DNA of 64,000 bases from Aphidius gifuensis (Eukaryota; Arthropoda; Insecta; Hymenoptera; Braconidae), in the NCBI RefSeq assembly GCF_014905175.1, contig NC_057791.1:5332001-5396000 (forward strand), written 5' to 3'. Positions 39,055 to 54,300 of this stretch are shown here, piece after piece. Below the pieces are notes generated by a model, which was not told the DNA's origin, ran no database searches, and was given only the letters and a program-made list of their open reading frames with translations. Position 1 is the first letter of the stretch, and each line of letters opens with the position of its first letter. The position numbers and the translations under genes are program-made.

Positions 39055-42000
39055 CCATGTTTTGGCATGTACGCCCTTTTACCCTCAATGTGATGGTATT
39101 TTTGTATACATAATATTGAACTGAGAAACTTGGGTGGAGGTTTATAAGTTAAAAAGAAAGTGTATATATATATCCAGGATGAGAGTTGGGTGAATTTGTT
39201 GTAATCATGCAAGAGTCGTGCACGCCTCTGTGGCTTAATGCATACATAGTATCAAGGAGTACTTTCTACTCGCTCAGATCATTGAGAAATTTTATAGCGA
39301 TCGTTACTCCTTCAAAGGAAATAATATTTAAGAGCATACTCTTGGTAATCAGGACCACCACCATATTATAAAGTTATAACCCAAAGAAGAATAAAAAAAA
39401 CTATTTACGATAAGAAAAGTAAAAAAAAAAAAAAGAAAATCACACTAAAAATATCTTAGTTACTAATTATAAAAAACTTATTATAATTTTTATAAAAAAA
39501 ATATACTTTTATTAAAGTATTTGTACTTGAAAGTGAAATTTAAATAATTTCTGCCAACTATAAATTTTTTCTTTGTATTACAAAAACATTTGTTTTTTAT
39601 ATTTTTAACTTTCAGTTTTTAAATTACTAATAAACATTTATTATCAGACATAATATTTTTATAATTTTCAATGTTGTAAATTATACGTTCATTGAGAATA
39701 AATCCTGCGAAGCCATAATCATACGAAACATACATAAATTATCTCTGTTGTCTTTTAGAAAAGCTCTGCGAATAGGAAAATAAAAGATAAAAAAAAAAAG
39801 TAGATACGATTGACCGTAATTAGAATAAAATCGTGCCACGCCTGAGCACTTTGTAGATTATCGAGTGGTTCTCTCACGGTAAGAAAACTGGCGTCGACCT
39901 CTATGTGAAAAAATAAAAATAAAAAAAATGCTATTCAGTTTGATTTAATTTTTACTTTTACTACGCTCTATATAAACCTTAATCTTTGATTTTGAATATT
40001 CCCAATTATCGTTGAAAAAAAATATAAAAAAATAATGATGAAAATTTATCTTTAAAAAACTCAATGAAATAAAATTAATCTAATCAATATAAATCGATTA
40101 TAAAAAATACACAGTTGTTGACAACATTGACACGTGCTAGTTTATTTATTATTAATTTTTTTTTTTTTGCAATTTTGATAAATTTATGAACGTACCTTTT
40201 TCCTACTTGGTAAGCAAGCCCATTCCGCATAACTCGTGTGAACCATCATGTATATTTTTTTTTCTTTATAATAAAAAAAAAATCCTTCAACAATCTTATG
40301 AAAACTCTCGTTGAATATTTTTTTTCTTTTCAACTTATTTTTTCAATTTTTATACTTAAAAAATTCACAAACAAATTAATTAATTATCAGCTAATTAAAA
40401 AGCTCACTTTTTTTAAATTAAAGAAAGTAAAAAATAATTGAAAAAAATTATTGAAATGTTAAATTATTTATTTCGAATAAAGATTAATATATTTTTTTTA
40501 TTTTTTCTAATTTTTAATGACATATATAGTCAACAATTTTCGATGTGCCACAGTAACAAACTTCTAATCGACTGATAAATTTAAAAATAAAATATTGTTT
40601 TTTAAACTTTGACTATTTTATATTTAGACAAACGATGTGTTTGTTTATGTTATCAATTGGTTGGCCTCACTGAGAAACTACCTTGGCCTTCGAATTTTTA
40701 ATTGATGAGTCGACTTCTATTGCATCGACTAATATACCAATGAACTCATTTGCATTCACACACTAAGTACACCTGCAGCACTACAAAAATAAACTCGAAA
40801 AAAAAATTACACTCGGTTGTAATATATTTAATAAACAAAATTTAAAAAAATTAAAAAACAATACATAAAATAACAAATTAAAATATCATATTAATATTTT
40901 ATTTATTATTTTTTTACTTTTGTTTTTTTTTTACGTTGATAATGGATACTTTGTATACTATTTGAAAAGTATATAGTATTTTTTTTTCGAAGCGCGGTAT
41001 AACAGAGCTGCAAGAACGATAGCTACTACTAAACCAAAGAAACTATCCGTGCCTTAAACTCAGCATATATGTTGAATTGCTTATGATATCCAGGGCCGTA
41101 AAAACACTGAAGAGACTCATCAAAAAAAAAAAAAATTCCATTAACGTTATAACAACGATATGAAATGATAAAAAAATTTTTTTTTTTTGATTATTTTGCC
41201 TTGATGATAAATCACTTGGGTGGGCACGTATGAATCAGCTAGAAAATTCCATGGTCACAAAGGGCCATGAAAAAAAAAAAAACATGTAAATCAAAAAAAA
41301 AAATAAAAAAGACATTTTTGTTGATGATTCAACACTACTAAATAATTTTTTTTTTATTTTTATTATTATCTTAAGATTAGACAAATAATCTATTGTATAT
41401 TTTTAAAATATACTACTCAATAATATTTAAATAGAAAAATGTTTTTTTAGTCAACAAATGTTAAATTAAAAAAAAAAAAAAAAAAATGATAATAAAAACA
41501 CAGACAGAATTATTATCTAAAATTATTTTAGTGGTTTTTTTATTTTTATTTTTTTAACAAATAGCTATGATAAAACTTATCATGAATTTTTTCAAGATAT
41601 TTTTCATTTGAAAAATTATGAATAGTATATCTGGTTTTTTTTTTTTAATTTTTTTTTTCTGACCAAATGAACTGGACTCTAGGGACTAAAGCAAAAGTAA
41701 AAAAAAAAAAAAAGGATTAAAAAAAGGTGCGCATGGTACAAGGGAAGAGAGTTGCTCTCCTGGATTAAAGTCTGTATGTCTTTGGCTAGTAAATGTAAAT
41801 GGCCTATTGAGAAGCAGGATTTATTGTGTAGTACCATGTGTACATATGCTGGTCATTACACACTAAGTTTGTATATTGACAATATGCATGATATATACAT
41901 GTGAATAATAAAGAGAAAAAAAGAGATAGCGAGAGAAAAAGGGAGGAGGGAGATTTAAAAAGGAAGCTAATACTTAAAGAGGGGAAAGCCTTCCATGATT

Positions 42001-45000
42001 CATTGACTTGCTTGATGAGCATACAGTCTGCGGGCTTCAAATCATCTCACACCATCATCATCATCATCATTATAATCATTCAGTGATAAAATTATGACTT
42101 ACAACAAAATAAAAAAGTTGGGAAAGATGGTTAGAGTATTCTGAAGACAATTTAGTAGTAGCTCATTCTGTTCGTCACTTTTTTTTTTTTGTTAGTCAAT
42201 GATCTAATACATAATTATTATCACGATAATTTAATATAAAATTTAAAGAATGCCTGAAGAAATTAGAGAGACTGTTGGATTTTTAATTGAAAAAAAATTC
42301 AATGAGGGGTTTAGTTAATTGTTTGATGGTCATGGTCAAAATAAAGATGAACAATGAACATGGTCGAAAAAATAATTTCCTTAACATCCAATTTAATTAT
42401 AATTTATTCAGCAAGTAAGCCATCGATATAATAATTAATAATGATTTTTTAATCCATATACTGATTTTAATGATTATTTATTTATTCATGTAAATATTGT
42501 TATTTTCTTTTTTTTAATATATATTTAGTGCACACATGCACACAAAAAATTATCAGTGCATAAAGAAGTATAATCAATGCATAAATTATTATTTCTATTA
42601 TTATTATTATTATTTATAATAATAATAGTACTAATAAATTCTAGAAGTTCGAAAAAACACAAGTCTTTCAGTGGTTAAAATTTTTTTTTTCTTTTTCAAA
42701 TGTTAATATGAGAGCTCTTGGCTTAAATTTCAAGCGAGTTAAAAAGAATTTTTTTTAGTGCAAATTTTTTTCTTTTAACAATTTTTTTTTTTCGTTTTAT
42801 CATACAATTTTTCATGTTTTTCATGCGATGAGCATCTGCTCTTAAATATCGTGTCTTGATGTCTGGCTACTTTGACACATTATACAAGTTCACTTTGAAA
42901 AAAAGAAAAAAAAATATTTAACGAAGGATATTAATTTTACATTGAGAATTAAATTTTTATTTAAAAAAATGAAAAGTCATATTTTATTATATTCTGTGGC
43001 AATTAATTAATGATGATATATGATTATTAAAAATTTATAAAATTAAAATCAAAAGAAAGGATTAAATTTTTGTTTTACTTTCTTATTTTTTTTGTGAAAT
43101 TTATTTTGACCAATAATCAATATTTTTTTATAGATAAGTATATTTTCTTTCGTTTTTATACAAAAAAAAAATTTTATGTACACACTCTTTCAAGTTGGAA
43201 CATTGCCAAAACAGTTTTAGGTGTTACTTCACTTAGAAATTTTACAATCAGACTCACCCTTCACCTCATCTCAATTCTAATGGTGACCAAGAAACCCAAT
43301 TAGTTTTATTCAACATCCTAAACTGAAATGAAATTGTTTCAACACACTTGGGCCTATCTATTTTTTTTTATTTCTCGTCATTGTGTCTTTTGCTTTTATT
43401 TATTTATTCTATTTTCGTTATTTCTAGGACAAAAAAACCTTAAAACCATATCAACTGAATACAGAATAAAATTTATACAAATGTTTTATTCAAATAAATT
43501 ATGTAACATATTCAATGTCGAATAGAAAAAAAAAGAAATAATGAAATAAAAAAAACCTGCATTTTACTTACAACAAAAACTATCAGGTAAATTTAATTAA
43601 TTAGATTTTTTTTTATGAACTTCTTTACGTCAATTCATTAATAAAAATATTATTGGAAAAAGTATAAATTTGAAATTTAGTAATTGTATTTTATTTTATT
43701 TATTAATAATTAAATAAAAAAAAAAATAGTAAATTTCTTTAAATAATTTAAAAAAAAGAATCAAAACAGTAGCATTAAACTTTACTGCAAATTAAAACTC
43801 TTTAATAAGTCATATTTAAAATTTTTTGAATAAAGCGCAGTTGCATTTTTACATATACAAATAATTATACTAAAAAAGTACACAAAGTTATTTAATTTTT
43901 CATTAAAATTAAAGTGTAAAAAGAAATTTTTCTTTACTCTTTTATTCATAAATAAATAATTTCTGTATAAAAAGCTCCAACAATTGTAAACAATTCAACT
44001 GAAAACAGTCAGTTAAATCAAAATAATATTTATCTATCTTTTTCAAGTTTTTTTTTCAACAATATATTTCTACATTGAAAAAAATATATATCTTTTTATG
44101 TTATCTCTGTAACAAAAATAAAAAAAGATAAAAATTCCAAAAAACTTTTTCTGCAAATATTTTTATATATTTCATCAGTATTTTTATAAAGTTTTTGTTA
44201 AAATATTTGAAAAAATTTATATTTATTTACAATAAAAAATGATTTTTCTGTTGCAATCAACCACGAATTTAATTGTCGACGCGGGACGCTATTTTTACTA
44301 TTGGGATTTAACCCGGATTTATGTCCTGGTGAAGTGCTGGTACGTGTACAACGACAATCACTTTATACAAAAATATATATATAAACTTGTATATATATAT
44401 TATTGCTTTTACATTTATAAAAAAAAATAATGAATATATAAAAACGTATGTATAAAACTGAACGGATTGATTCGTTCAGTGATCACGCGCATTCATTGTT
44501 CCAATATCATGTCCTGTAGAATATTGAGTATGACGTGTGGTTTTTAAAAATCGAAAGATATACTCATTTTTATATTTATTTTTTTATTTTATCCACGTCA
44601 GATATACATATGGATATCAGTTATATGAGACCGAATATTTGCGTGATATATTCCATCACAATCGTTCGGTTGACAGAAACGACACACTCACTTTGATTGA
44701 CTTCCAAAATTTGATTTTTAATCTTTCACTAAATTTTTATTTATTTTTAATTTTAATCAATGTCAATTCGTTATTTTTATATTTTTCTATGCATAAATTC
44801 ACATGATAAATATGCAAACTACGTATTATTCAAGAGATTCTATTTTTTTTTTTTTTATCATCAAAATTAACTCCTTTTTTTTTAAAATACATATTTCGAT
44901 TAAAGTTCCAACAATTCAGAGATGGAAAAAGTTTAAGCTTTTTTTGACAAATAACTATTGTTTTTTTTTTTTTTGAAAACGAATGTATCATTTTTTTTTA

Positions 45001-46948
45001 AACTTTGGGTGAATCACTTTTTATTCAACATTGAAATACTTATATAAAATTCATCAACACAAATATTTGAACAATGATATTGGATAAATTTTGATGGAAT
45101 TTACTTTTGTGCAGTATCACTTGCGGCTATGAGACGGAAATTATCACTTAACAAAATTGGCTTGTAAAAAAGAAAAGGAACTATTGAAATGGCTTTTTTT
45201 TAGATGTAATATCTTTTTATTTTTAATTATCGAAATTAATTTAGATAATTAATAGGACAACTAACTTTGATGTTTGTTTTTTTAGTTTTATCTTTTAAAA
45301 CGCTGTTGCAGTATGGTTTTCGATTACTTAGGAAAATGGCAAGTTACACTTTGACACAGCTATTCGAGACGCAAACAAGTAGTTTTTTTTTTTTGTTTAT
45401 TTTTCATTTACTTTTTTACTTCAGTGGGTATACCTGGATGACAGAGTGACTGGTTGAGTGATAGATGAGGCTGCTTTTCATGACAAACTTTATGTTTTTT
45501 GCATTAGAAAATACAAAAAATAAAAAAATTATTTCTATTTTACTTTTTCTTGTACACATGTTGCATATTCATCTTTATCATTCATATTTTTAACGTCAAA
45601 TATTATTTATTATCTTTGTATATATATATTAAATTTAATTTTAAATATAATATGTTGATCATATTTTATTTACAATGTTACAATGTTAAAAAAAAAATTG
45701 AAAATATAAAGAAAATATATTAACACTTGTCTAAAATTTTAAACTCAATAATTTATATTTTTTTTTTCAATTATATTTGCACTTCAATGACGTTTTTTTA
45801 AATGTTAAATGAAAAGCTTTCTAAATTTTTGTTCCCCAATTAATTATTGCAAGATTTTTCAAGTATTAAATTTCAATATTCAAGCTAAATGTTGAATTAT
45901 AATATCTAATAATAGCGTTAACCTAATTTGACATTTAAAAATGAAATTAAAATTAAATTTAACATTATTTTTTAAAACCTGATATGTAATTATTGAAAAT
46001 TTGTTAAGTGATTGTATAAATAATGATATGCATATATAAAAAAATTATGATAAATTAAATAAATCGTCTATCTTGAAATAATAAAATAGCACACAATAAA
46101 TACCATTGGATAATAATTTCTAACAATAGTTAATAATTGAAGTAATCGAAACCGCACGTGCCTCGGGTGTATGACTATACATATATACAGTTCATGTATA
46201 ATGCTGTAGTTTCGTATTATCTTGTGCCCTATTGTTTCTCGATCACGTTCAAAACTGGACTGTTAATTTGGTTATACAGATATATATAGCCAAATTCACG
46301 AGAGAAACATTCTAGTCCAAGTGGGTATTTGATTAGAATTTAGTCATATCGTTATATGCTCTTGCTGTTATTAACTTGGTTGAGAATTGTCTCCCTAATG
46401 CGAATATATATCCCATACTAAATTTACTAAAATAATTTACATACTATTTTTTTATTATACTTTTTTTAATTTTTAATTTATAAAAAAAAAAAATAGCTTA
46501 TTTAGTCGAAAAGTGTTTTTTAAAAAAAAAATACAATCAACAATTTGACTTACGCCTTTTGGTTACTACAGCAACTATAAAAAAAAAAAAAGAATCTATT
46601 CATTTTTTTGTATCACATGAAGTTGATGATTTTTTAAAACTTTTAACTCTTTTTTTTTTTGTTTTTATTTATTTTATTGTTTTTATCGGTATCTATGGAA
46701 ATTTTGTTTTATTATAAACAACATTAGTTGATGAAATTCTGGCTAGCATAGATCAATGTACATTAGATACTTCTAAGATTAACAAAATTAAAAAGTTAAA
46801 AAAATAAAAAAATAATAAGCTTCATAAAGCTTTATAATATTTACACTTTTTTTTAAAAAAAAAAATAAATATTTATTTTTATATTTTGATAAATTAAAAA
46901 ATAGTATAATATAAATATAAAAAATATAAAGAAAATTTGTACATCAAC
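39055..46948. other. Intronic stretch left of the nested gene
   Basis: AT-rich with homopolymers, a (CAT)n run at 42052-42070 and scattered mixed-GC patches (39180-39360, 40640-40780, 41740-42040, 44250-44360, 44620-44710, 45290-45390). None has a coding frame with splice support. MITE-like words similar to other copies occur at 45780-45990. Confidence 0.35.
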
Positions 46949-47604
46949 ATGGTAGCAATAAATTCACGAAATGGAAAAAAACCATCGCGTCCTGCACGAA
47001 ACGTCAATCTGGTTGTTTCGGCGATGAGAAATTTAAACGATGAAAATGGTTGTACTGTTGGTAACATCGTTGGATTTATATCTGATCTTTATGATAATCC
47101 AGCACCAAGACGCGAGGTAATTATATATTTTTTTGATAAATTAAAATTTAATTAATAGAATAATTAATAATTTAAATTTATTATCAGGTTGTTGCAGCAT
47201 TAAAACGTGGTGTTGAATTTGGAATTGTTGATAGAAAAAGAGGACGTTTTTTTTTAACTGATAGAAATGATGCTGTAGTTGAAAGAAATCATGGTGTTAG
47301 TTGTTCATCAATGCTTGGTGATATGGAACCAAGTGATGTTATTGTAAATAAATCAAGAAGAAGTATGAGCAAAGGAAGAAAACGCAGAGGTCGTAGCCGT
47401 AGTAAAAGATCAAGTCGTCGTAGACGTAGAAGCAGAAAATCTGGACGTAGATCAAAAAGAGCAAGATTTACTGGACCAATGCCGTCATTTGAACAAACTG
47501 ATAGTAATCCTGAACCAGCTTACAAGGCACCAGAAGCACCATCTGATGAATCAATTGAATCTTCAATTGGTGAAGTCGAACAAACTCCATCAAATCATAG
47601 CTAA
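46949..47604 (+). CDS. Linker-histone-like basic nuclear protein (two exons, nested gene)
   Basis: Exons 46949-47116 and 47188-47604 are joined across a 71-nt intron (GAG|GTAATTA ... TTATTATCAG|GTT), phase 0, giving 194 residues. Residues 18-80 follow the H1/H5 winged-helix pattern: NVNLVVSAMRNLNDENG, a GNIVGFISDLY helix, then VVAALKRGVEFGIVDRKRGR and FFLT. Residues 111-150 are an Arg/Ser/Lys tail (SKGRKRRGRSRSKRSSRRRR), as in protamine-like and SR-type proteins. Residues 151-194 are acidic, with Pro, Glu and Ser. A chromatin-binding role in the nucleus is inferred; sperm chromatin is a reasonable guess. The insect-only family Pfam DUF4777, which I recall as H15-like, is the other option. The ATG is chosen because the frame upstream opens only with a TTG. 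AATAAA at 47665-47670 follows the stop. The gene lies inside the large intron of the PDZ gene, on the opposite strand. Confidence 0.82.
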
Positions 47605-50600
47605 CATTAACGTCCAAAAATTTAAAATAAAAAAATAAAAAAAAATACATTTTTTAGGAAAAATAATAAAGTAAAATTTATATAGCATAAATTATTTTTT
47701 ATAATTATTTTAATTTATAACCCTCAAGACCAATTGAATGACAAGGTAATTAAGATTTTTTTTTTTTTTTTTATTTAAACTTTTATATTACACAAAAAAT
47801 TGTAGAAAAAAATGAAAAATAATTAAAAATATTTTATTTTATTTTATCTAAAAAATATTTATGTGTTTATAAATTTTATTATATTATTTTATAATTAATT
47901 AATTAATTAAAATTATAAAAAATTTAAAAAAAAAAAAATTGACAAAATTAAAATGACACAAAAAACATTTGAATGTTATTTGATGATTGGTATAAAAAAT
48001 AAAAATATATTATTTTTAAAAAACAAGAAAAGAAAATATTTATAATAATTTTATATCACGAGTCATTGATATTTGTATATGTAAAATGTAGGTCGTTGAT
48101 AATAGCCAAGTTTAAACCGTTATGCAAGTTCGTGACGACATAACAAAGCCCTATCCTCATGTTGCCTTTAATGAGCTTCAACTTGGGCATAATCATATAG
48201 TGTTATCATACAGTTTCAACGTTTAAATCCTTGTCTCTGGTGGTAGCATTAAATACTCAAGGACCCATCCACACAAACTTGTGGATACACTAATTTTGTG
48301 GTTTTTTAATTTATCTAATTTATCATTGTATATTTACTTTTACCCATATACAATATTAGTATAAAAATTATTAAAAGATTTTTTCTGTATTTATCAGATA
48401 ATTAATATAAATTTTTGATTAATTGCATAGAGATAGAACATGCTGATATTAATTATTAAAAAATTTATTCATCATAAATTTTTGGCGATAAAAGTGATGA
48501 TAGGTGTTGGTATCGAGAAATTGATGGTATGATAGTCAATGACAGTTTTAAAGCAAACTGAACATATGCACACACATGTGGCAAATGTCCAGTTATATAT
48601 GTATTTAACGATCGATTTTAATTGAGGTCAAAGGTATGTAGTAGTCGTTAGTTGCAAACGCACTGGTCAACGATTCGCTGATGTTACTCTCATCATTTTT
48701 GTATATATCATGTTGTTGGATAAAAAAAATATAATACCTTTTATAGACAATACATAACATGGCTGAATGATGGAAAAAAAATATGTAAAAATTTAAAAAA
48801 TGAATAGAAAAAGCTGTCTCCGGCGGATGGGTGTGATTGATTGTTGAATGATTTGAGATAATCGGAAACCCAACCTCTCTCAATTCATTGATAGAGACTA
48901 CAGGATTATTCAACAACAAATAAGCTCTTGTGTTAATTATATTTTAATTAATTTCAATAACCAATTAACGAACTTTATTTTTTAATATTAAATAATGATG
49001 AAATGTTTTTTTGAAAGCTGAAACTTGTCAGCTCAAAAATCATGATATTGATTGGAAATATTTTAGTAAATAAATATTATAGCTAATGTTATATTTTTTT
49101 TATTTTTTATTATAATGTAAATAAATGTATTTTTAATATCAAAATCGAAAAGCTTTTAATATTAATTGACATATTTTTGAACAGAGGATTTATTTTGTAT
49201 AATTTAATTAATTTTAAATTTTTTTTATTTTAATTTTTAATTTTTAATCTTGTAAAAATTGACAATTCATATTATGAAGACTCCAATCACATAAATTTTA
49301 ATTCATTAAAATTTTTTTAATTCATAATTTCAATCTTTTTGAACAAACACCAAGAGTTTTTTATAAAAACAAAAAAATTATAACTACTATGCTACTTGGA
49401 ATAAATACAATTAACATATTAAATTTTTGTTCAATTTTGATAATTATGTATAAACACTGCTAATGTTACATGCAAGTGTACATGTGTCTGTGTTTTTTTT
49501 TTTTAAATGTATACACCAACAAAGAACAATGCCTTTAGACATGAAGGACTGCAAAAAAATAGAAAAAAAAAAAAAAACTGAACATGGTTAATATAAATGC
49601 CCTACTTGACTTAAAAAATTTATACGAACTTAAAACTTATAAACAGCTTTAATAATGTCTGAAGATGAATTTTGAACCGTCTATATATTGTGTACAATTA
49701 AAAAGCTTCAAAAACTCATTACAATTTTACTCCACGCTTTACCCCTTTTATATGGAAAATTAAAAAATTTCAATTTTTAATAATTATAAAAGAGACCACA
49801 GTTTTTACTGCATATTATTTTTTGGTATTGTTTTTTTTTTTTAAAGCAATTACCAACTAATAAAAATTTGAAAAATACTTCAACCAATAAAAAAATAATA
49901 ATGATGGAGCTTTTTATCAGTAAATCCATGGAATAATATTTTTTAAATTTAAATCAATACTCTATATTTATTTAAAAATAATAAATTTAAACTGTCAAAA
50001 TATTATATAAAGATAATCTGTGATTCTGTTCTCTTGTGAAATTATTTCTAGTGATATATATTTTATAAGAAAAAAAAATAATCATAATTTAAGGTTGAAA
50101 TTTTGTCAAGCTAGCATAATTTAATCTAGTAATTTTATTTTTCGCCTCTACGTTGCTTTTTCTTTTTCTGAATCATAAATTTAACTTGAAAAAAAAAAAA
50201 TTGAAAAAAAACGCAAGAGATACAGACACACTGGTACATTTATGTTTTTTTTTTTTTTTTTTCATTTGTGTACCTTATTGATGTACAGTAGTTTTCAAAC
50301 ATCTGGAAAAAATTACTCGATTTGGTGGTTACTCTTTTATATCCAATTGATCGCAATTTTTTAAATTCCACGTAAAACTAAGAATAAAATAAAAAGAAAA
50401 ATCAATTGAATCAAGTACTTTTTTTGATATGAAAATTCATAAATAATGGATATAAAACTATCAAAGATTTTACTTTATTTCAACAATTATTTGTTGAAAA
50501 ATAAATAGTATAAAAAACTATAAATTTTCATGCTAAAATTGATCAAAATTTGCAATTAAATATTTATGATAAATAAATAAAAATAATAAAGATCTGCTTT

Positions 50601-51223
50601 GTAAAATCATATGTTTATAAACTTGACAATATATTTGAAATTTATTCACAACAGATTTTTAATTTTTGATAAAAAGTAATTAATCTAAAATAACACGAAC
50701 AATGTTAGATGATCAACAAACTCACCAGCCTTGTTGACAAACAATATATATATTTTCAATATTATACGTGCGTTTAAAATACATGTTTTATAATCACCAC
50801 GTAACAATAGATTATGCATATAAGTAAAAGTACAATGACCCATAAAAATATGAAGGTGAAAAGAAGGGGATCAGAACCCAATTTAATTTTTGTTTTTTTT
50901 TTGTTCTTTTATTATTTTTACTTCGTCTACTTTTGTATAACATTAGCGATCGTAAAAAGAATGAAAAAGAAAAAAAAATTTATATCGTTAAAATCTTGTG
51001 ATAATGGTGGCATTGTATAGGACTCCTCTAATACAACCACAATATTCTTTGTGACTGATGTTAACAAGCTATTTGGAAAATAGAAAAAATTAATATATTT
51101 AACAAAAAAAAAAAAAAAGGATTATCCACCGTTTTTTGCTATTTTTTTTTTTTTTTTCTTCAGTATAATCTTTATTTTTTCATGGTAAATTTAAGAATCA
51201 AATTTTTCATATAGAATATTGTA
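47605..51223. other. Intronic stretch right of the nested gene
   Basis: It opens with the 3' UTR and poly(A) signal (47665-47670) of the nested gene. A mixed-GC patch at 48080-48290 and another at 48600-48910 carry open frames without start or splice support. The remainder is AT-rich with many T runs. Confidence 0.35.
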
Positions 51224-51225
51224 TA

Positions 51226-51395
51226 CACTGTTAAAAAAAGAAAAATTTTATATTTTTTAATATTTTTTTTAATGTCAAATATTTTTTTCATTTGTATTTT
51301 TATAAAATAAAAATAAATGCTTAAAATTTAAGATAAATGTTACTTTAACATTCAATTTTTAACATTTACATTTTTATTTTTTTTTTTAAACTGTG
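51226..51395. mobile_element. 170-bp MITE, CACTGTTAAAAAA ends, TA flanks
   Basis: The left end CACTGTTAAAAAAAG and the right end TTTTTTTTTAAACTGTG form an imperfect inverted pair, and TA flanks both (51224-51225 and 51396-51397). The interior has the family words TAACATT and AACATTTACA. It is too small to encode anything, and TA flanking suggests Tc1/mariner-type mobilisation. Confidence 0.6.
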
Positions 51396-51397
51396 TA

Positions 51398-54300
51398 TCA
51401 AGGTGTTTAATTGTAAATAATTAAGTATAAATACATTACAATCTCACGTAATATCATTTGATTTTGATTACAAAACTAAAAAAAATTATTAGTCAAACAT
51501 TTTTAATGCTTACTTTGCATGCAACTTTTTTCTTCTTAACGCAATATTCTCATATACACATTATATGCGATACATATATGAATATATATATTTAAAAGTC
51601 GACAAAGATTGTTGTGATAACAAGTATACACATTGATTTTTGGCAACGAAATAAAACAGTCAACTTGAACAATTTTATTTTCTTCAACTCTTGTAGATAT
51701 ACTCATTGTAAAGCTCTCTTATTTTTTTATTATTTTTTCTAAATGCACATACAATTTTTTTTTTTTTTTACAATCGATCGATAGTAACCGACAACTCGAC
51801 ATCTTATACAAAAACTTTATCACTCAATATCAAGACATCATAAAATATATTTTCTCTTTTTTAAATTACATTCAAAAAAATACGTGAATAAACATGAAAA
51901 AATATATTAAATTATTATTGATTTTTATCAATTGATTCACTGATAAAACAATTGAATAAAAAATATCACAAACCTAAAATATAAACTATCATTTTATTTC
52001 ACATGAACAAAGTATATAGTCTATAAGAGCTTAACAAAGTTGTCAATCGAATATTCTTAGTGAAACCAATATTACTTTTGAGATAATATATATATATTAT
52101 CTATATTCTATCGTCGTTTACATATTTGTATTTCCAGTTATTGAGCACATCAGTTGAGCCATTGCACCAAGTATAAGCTCGAAAGCTTTCAGCAAAATTA
52201 TATATATGTATATATTTGTCATGTTGCAAGTATATACGAAAGGTTTCATTGGATATGCAATATGAACTTGGTATATATATTAACCAAGTGAATGTGATTT
52301 TGATGATATATATATAGTCAATGTAAAATAGGAAACTTGAACAGTATATATCAAATGTATCTGATGGCCACACGATGATGTTACTTGGCACCACAGTGAT
52401 CACACTCACTGTTACACTTTTTATCTATCTTTTTTTCTCTTTCCTTTTTTATATATATTTTTATTGGCAATTTATTTAGACACAAAACATTAAACATTAA
52501 CCTTCAACCGACAAAATAAATACTGTTTGATGCTAGGGGAATTATCATTTCATCATTTCAAAATTGAATGGCTAATTGAATTTGATAATTTATCAAAGTA
52601 GTAATAATATATTTACATATATTTTACTTTTTTAAATATAACATGAATTTATTATATTTTTAATTTTAATAATTATCAAATTTTATATATTTTATTTTTT
52701 AAATAGTAAGTTGTTAAAAATCACTAATTGACGTAAAATTTTCAATTCAATTATTTTCAAAATTTCCATTAAAAATATTGTAAAATTCTCGGTAATTAAT
52801 TTTTTTTTTTAATCAAATATTTGAATGTAATATTGAAAATAATATTTGTATTTTTTTTTTTGTTGGTATAATGAGAAATAACAAAAATATTATATTTATA
52901 TTTTTATGCTATTGTCATTATTATTGTTTTTTTTATTTTACAATATATAGTAATTTAATATTTGTGCATTTAATTTTTTTTTTATTGGTAAAATTATGTA
53001 TTATATCTATAAAATAAATATAGTTAGTAATATATTTTTTTTTTCACCTGTATAAATAAAATTTTTAATATAAAATTTGTGATATTATTTATCTCATTTC
53101 TACGAAATATTAAATAAAAATTCAACTGCACAAATATTAAATTTTTTAAATTAAAGGACTCAAATAAAAAGTTTTTAATTAATTTTAATATAAAAAAAAA
53201 ATAATTGTAAAATAAAATTTATATTTTAATTATTATTATTATTAAATAACAATTAAACTATTTTTCATGATAATAAAATTAGTTGATAAGTTTTAACTGC
53301 TTGTCAATGTTTAGCAATGTTAATTATATAAATTAAAAAAAAAAAAAAATAATCATTATTATGGTATAATATAATGAAAACACAAATATATTCTAATTAT
53401 ATATTGTTTGTTGTTTTTATCAATATTATTTTCTCCTAATTTATATAATTTGAATTACCATCAATTACAAGCTAATTAATAATAAAATTCATTGCAGATT
53501 TGTAGATATTTTGTCCACGTAAATTTCCATAAAACCATTCTATTTTGTTTTTTATTTTTAAAAAAGTAAATTTGATGTTATTGGAAAATAAATTGGGTCA
53601 GAATACTCATGTAAACGACTCGTGTAAAATAATAGCTATGGACTTTATTGATTTCTCCAACGAAATAGTTTGGAGACCAGTTGTTATAAATATATACCAT
53701 ATGTGTGAATTGCATATGTATATATTTTAGTATATATTTAATAGAATATATAAAATATGACATGTACTTTTAATAGTAAACTCTACATGCACATTGTGTC
53801 TGACACATGATATTTGATCCAAATCAGTTTCAATGAACCCAAAACGCTTATGCTCAAAATATATATTGAATATTTTTAATTATATTCTGATATTATTTTG
53901 TCATTATGATGAACAAGGATATTCATTTTCACAATGTAGATATTTTTTTCTAATAAAAATAAAATATTACATTTCTATATAAATTTTAAACAATTTTTAT
54001 TGTTGATTTTATTTAGCTATATTTTTTTCAACTTTTTGTATTTATTTTTAGTTTATTATCGACTTAAAAAGTTCATTGATTTAAATTTCAATTCAAGTGA
54101 GTTTATTTAATTTTTTTTTTTGTTTTTCAAAAGTTTAATTTGATCTTGAATGGAAAAAACAACAAACAACAACATGAACTTTGAAAAAAAAAAAACATAT
54201 ATACATGTAAATTGAGTGTTATTGTGAACATGTAAAAGTATGGAAAAAGTTTATATAAAAGTTGATTGATCGAATTGTTCATCAAATTTAGAAAAATATT

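Noticed and set aside
48605..48919. 104-codon minus-strand frame
   Set aside because: It has no splice or promoter context, a Phe/Ile/His-rich middle caused by T-rich DNA, and no recognisable domain. Length alone is not enough in this region.
52101..52409. 102-codon minus-strand frame
   Set aside because: Composition is dominated by Ile, Tyr and Ser from TA-rich repeats. No initiation context, partner exon or homology signal was seen.
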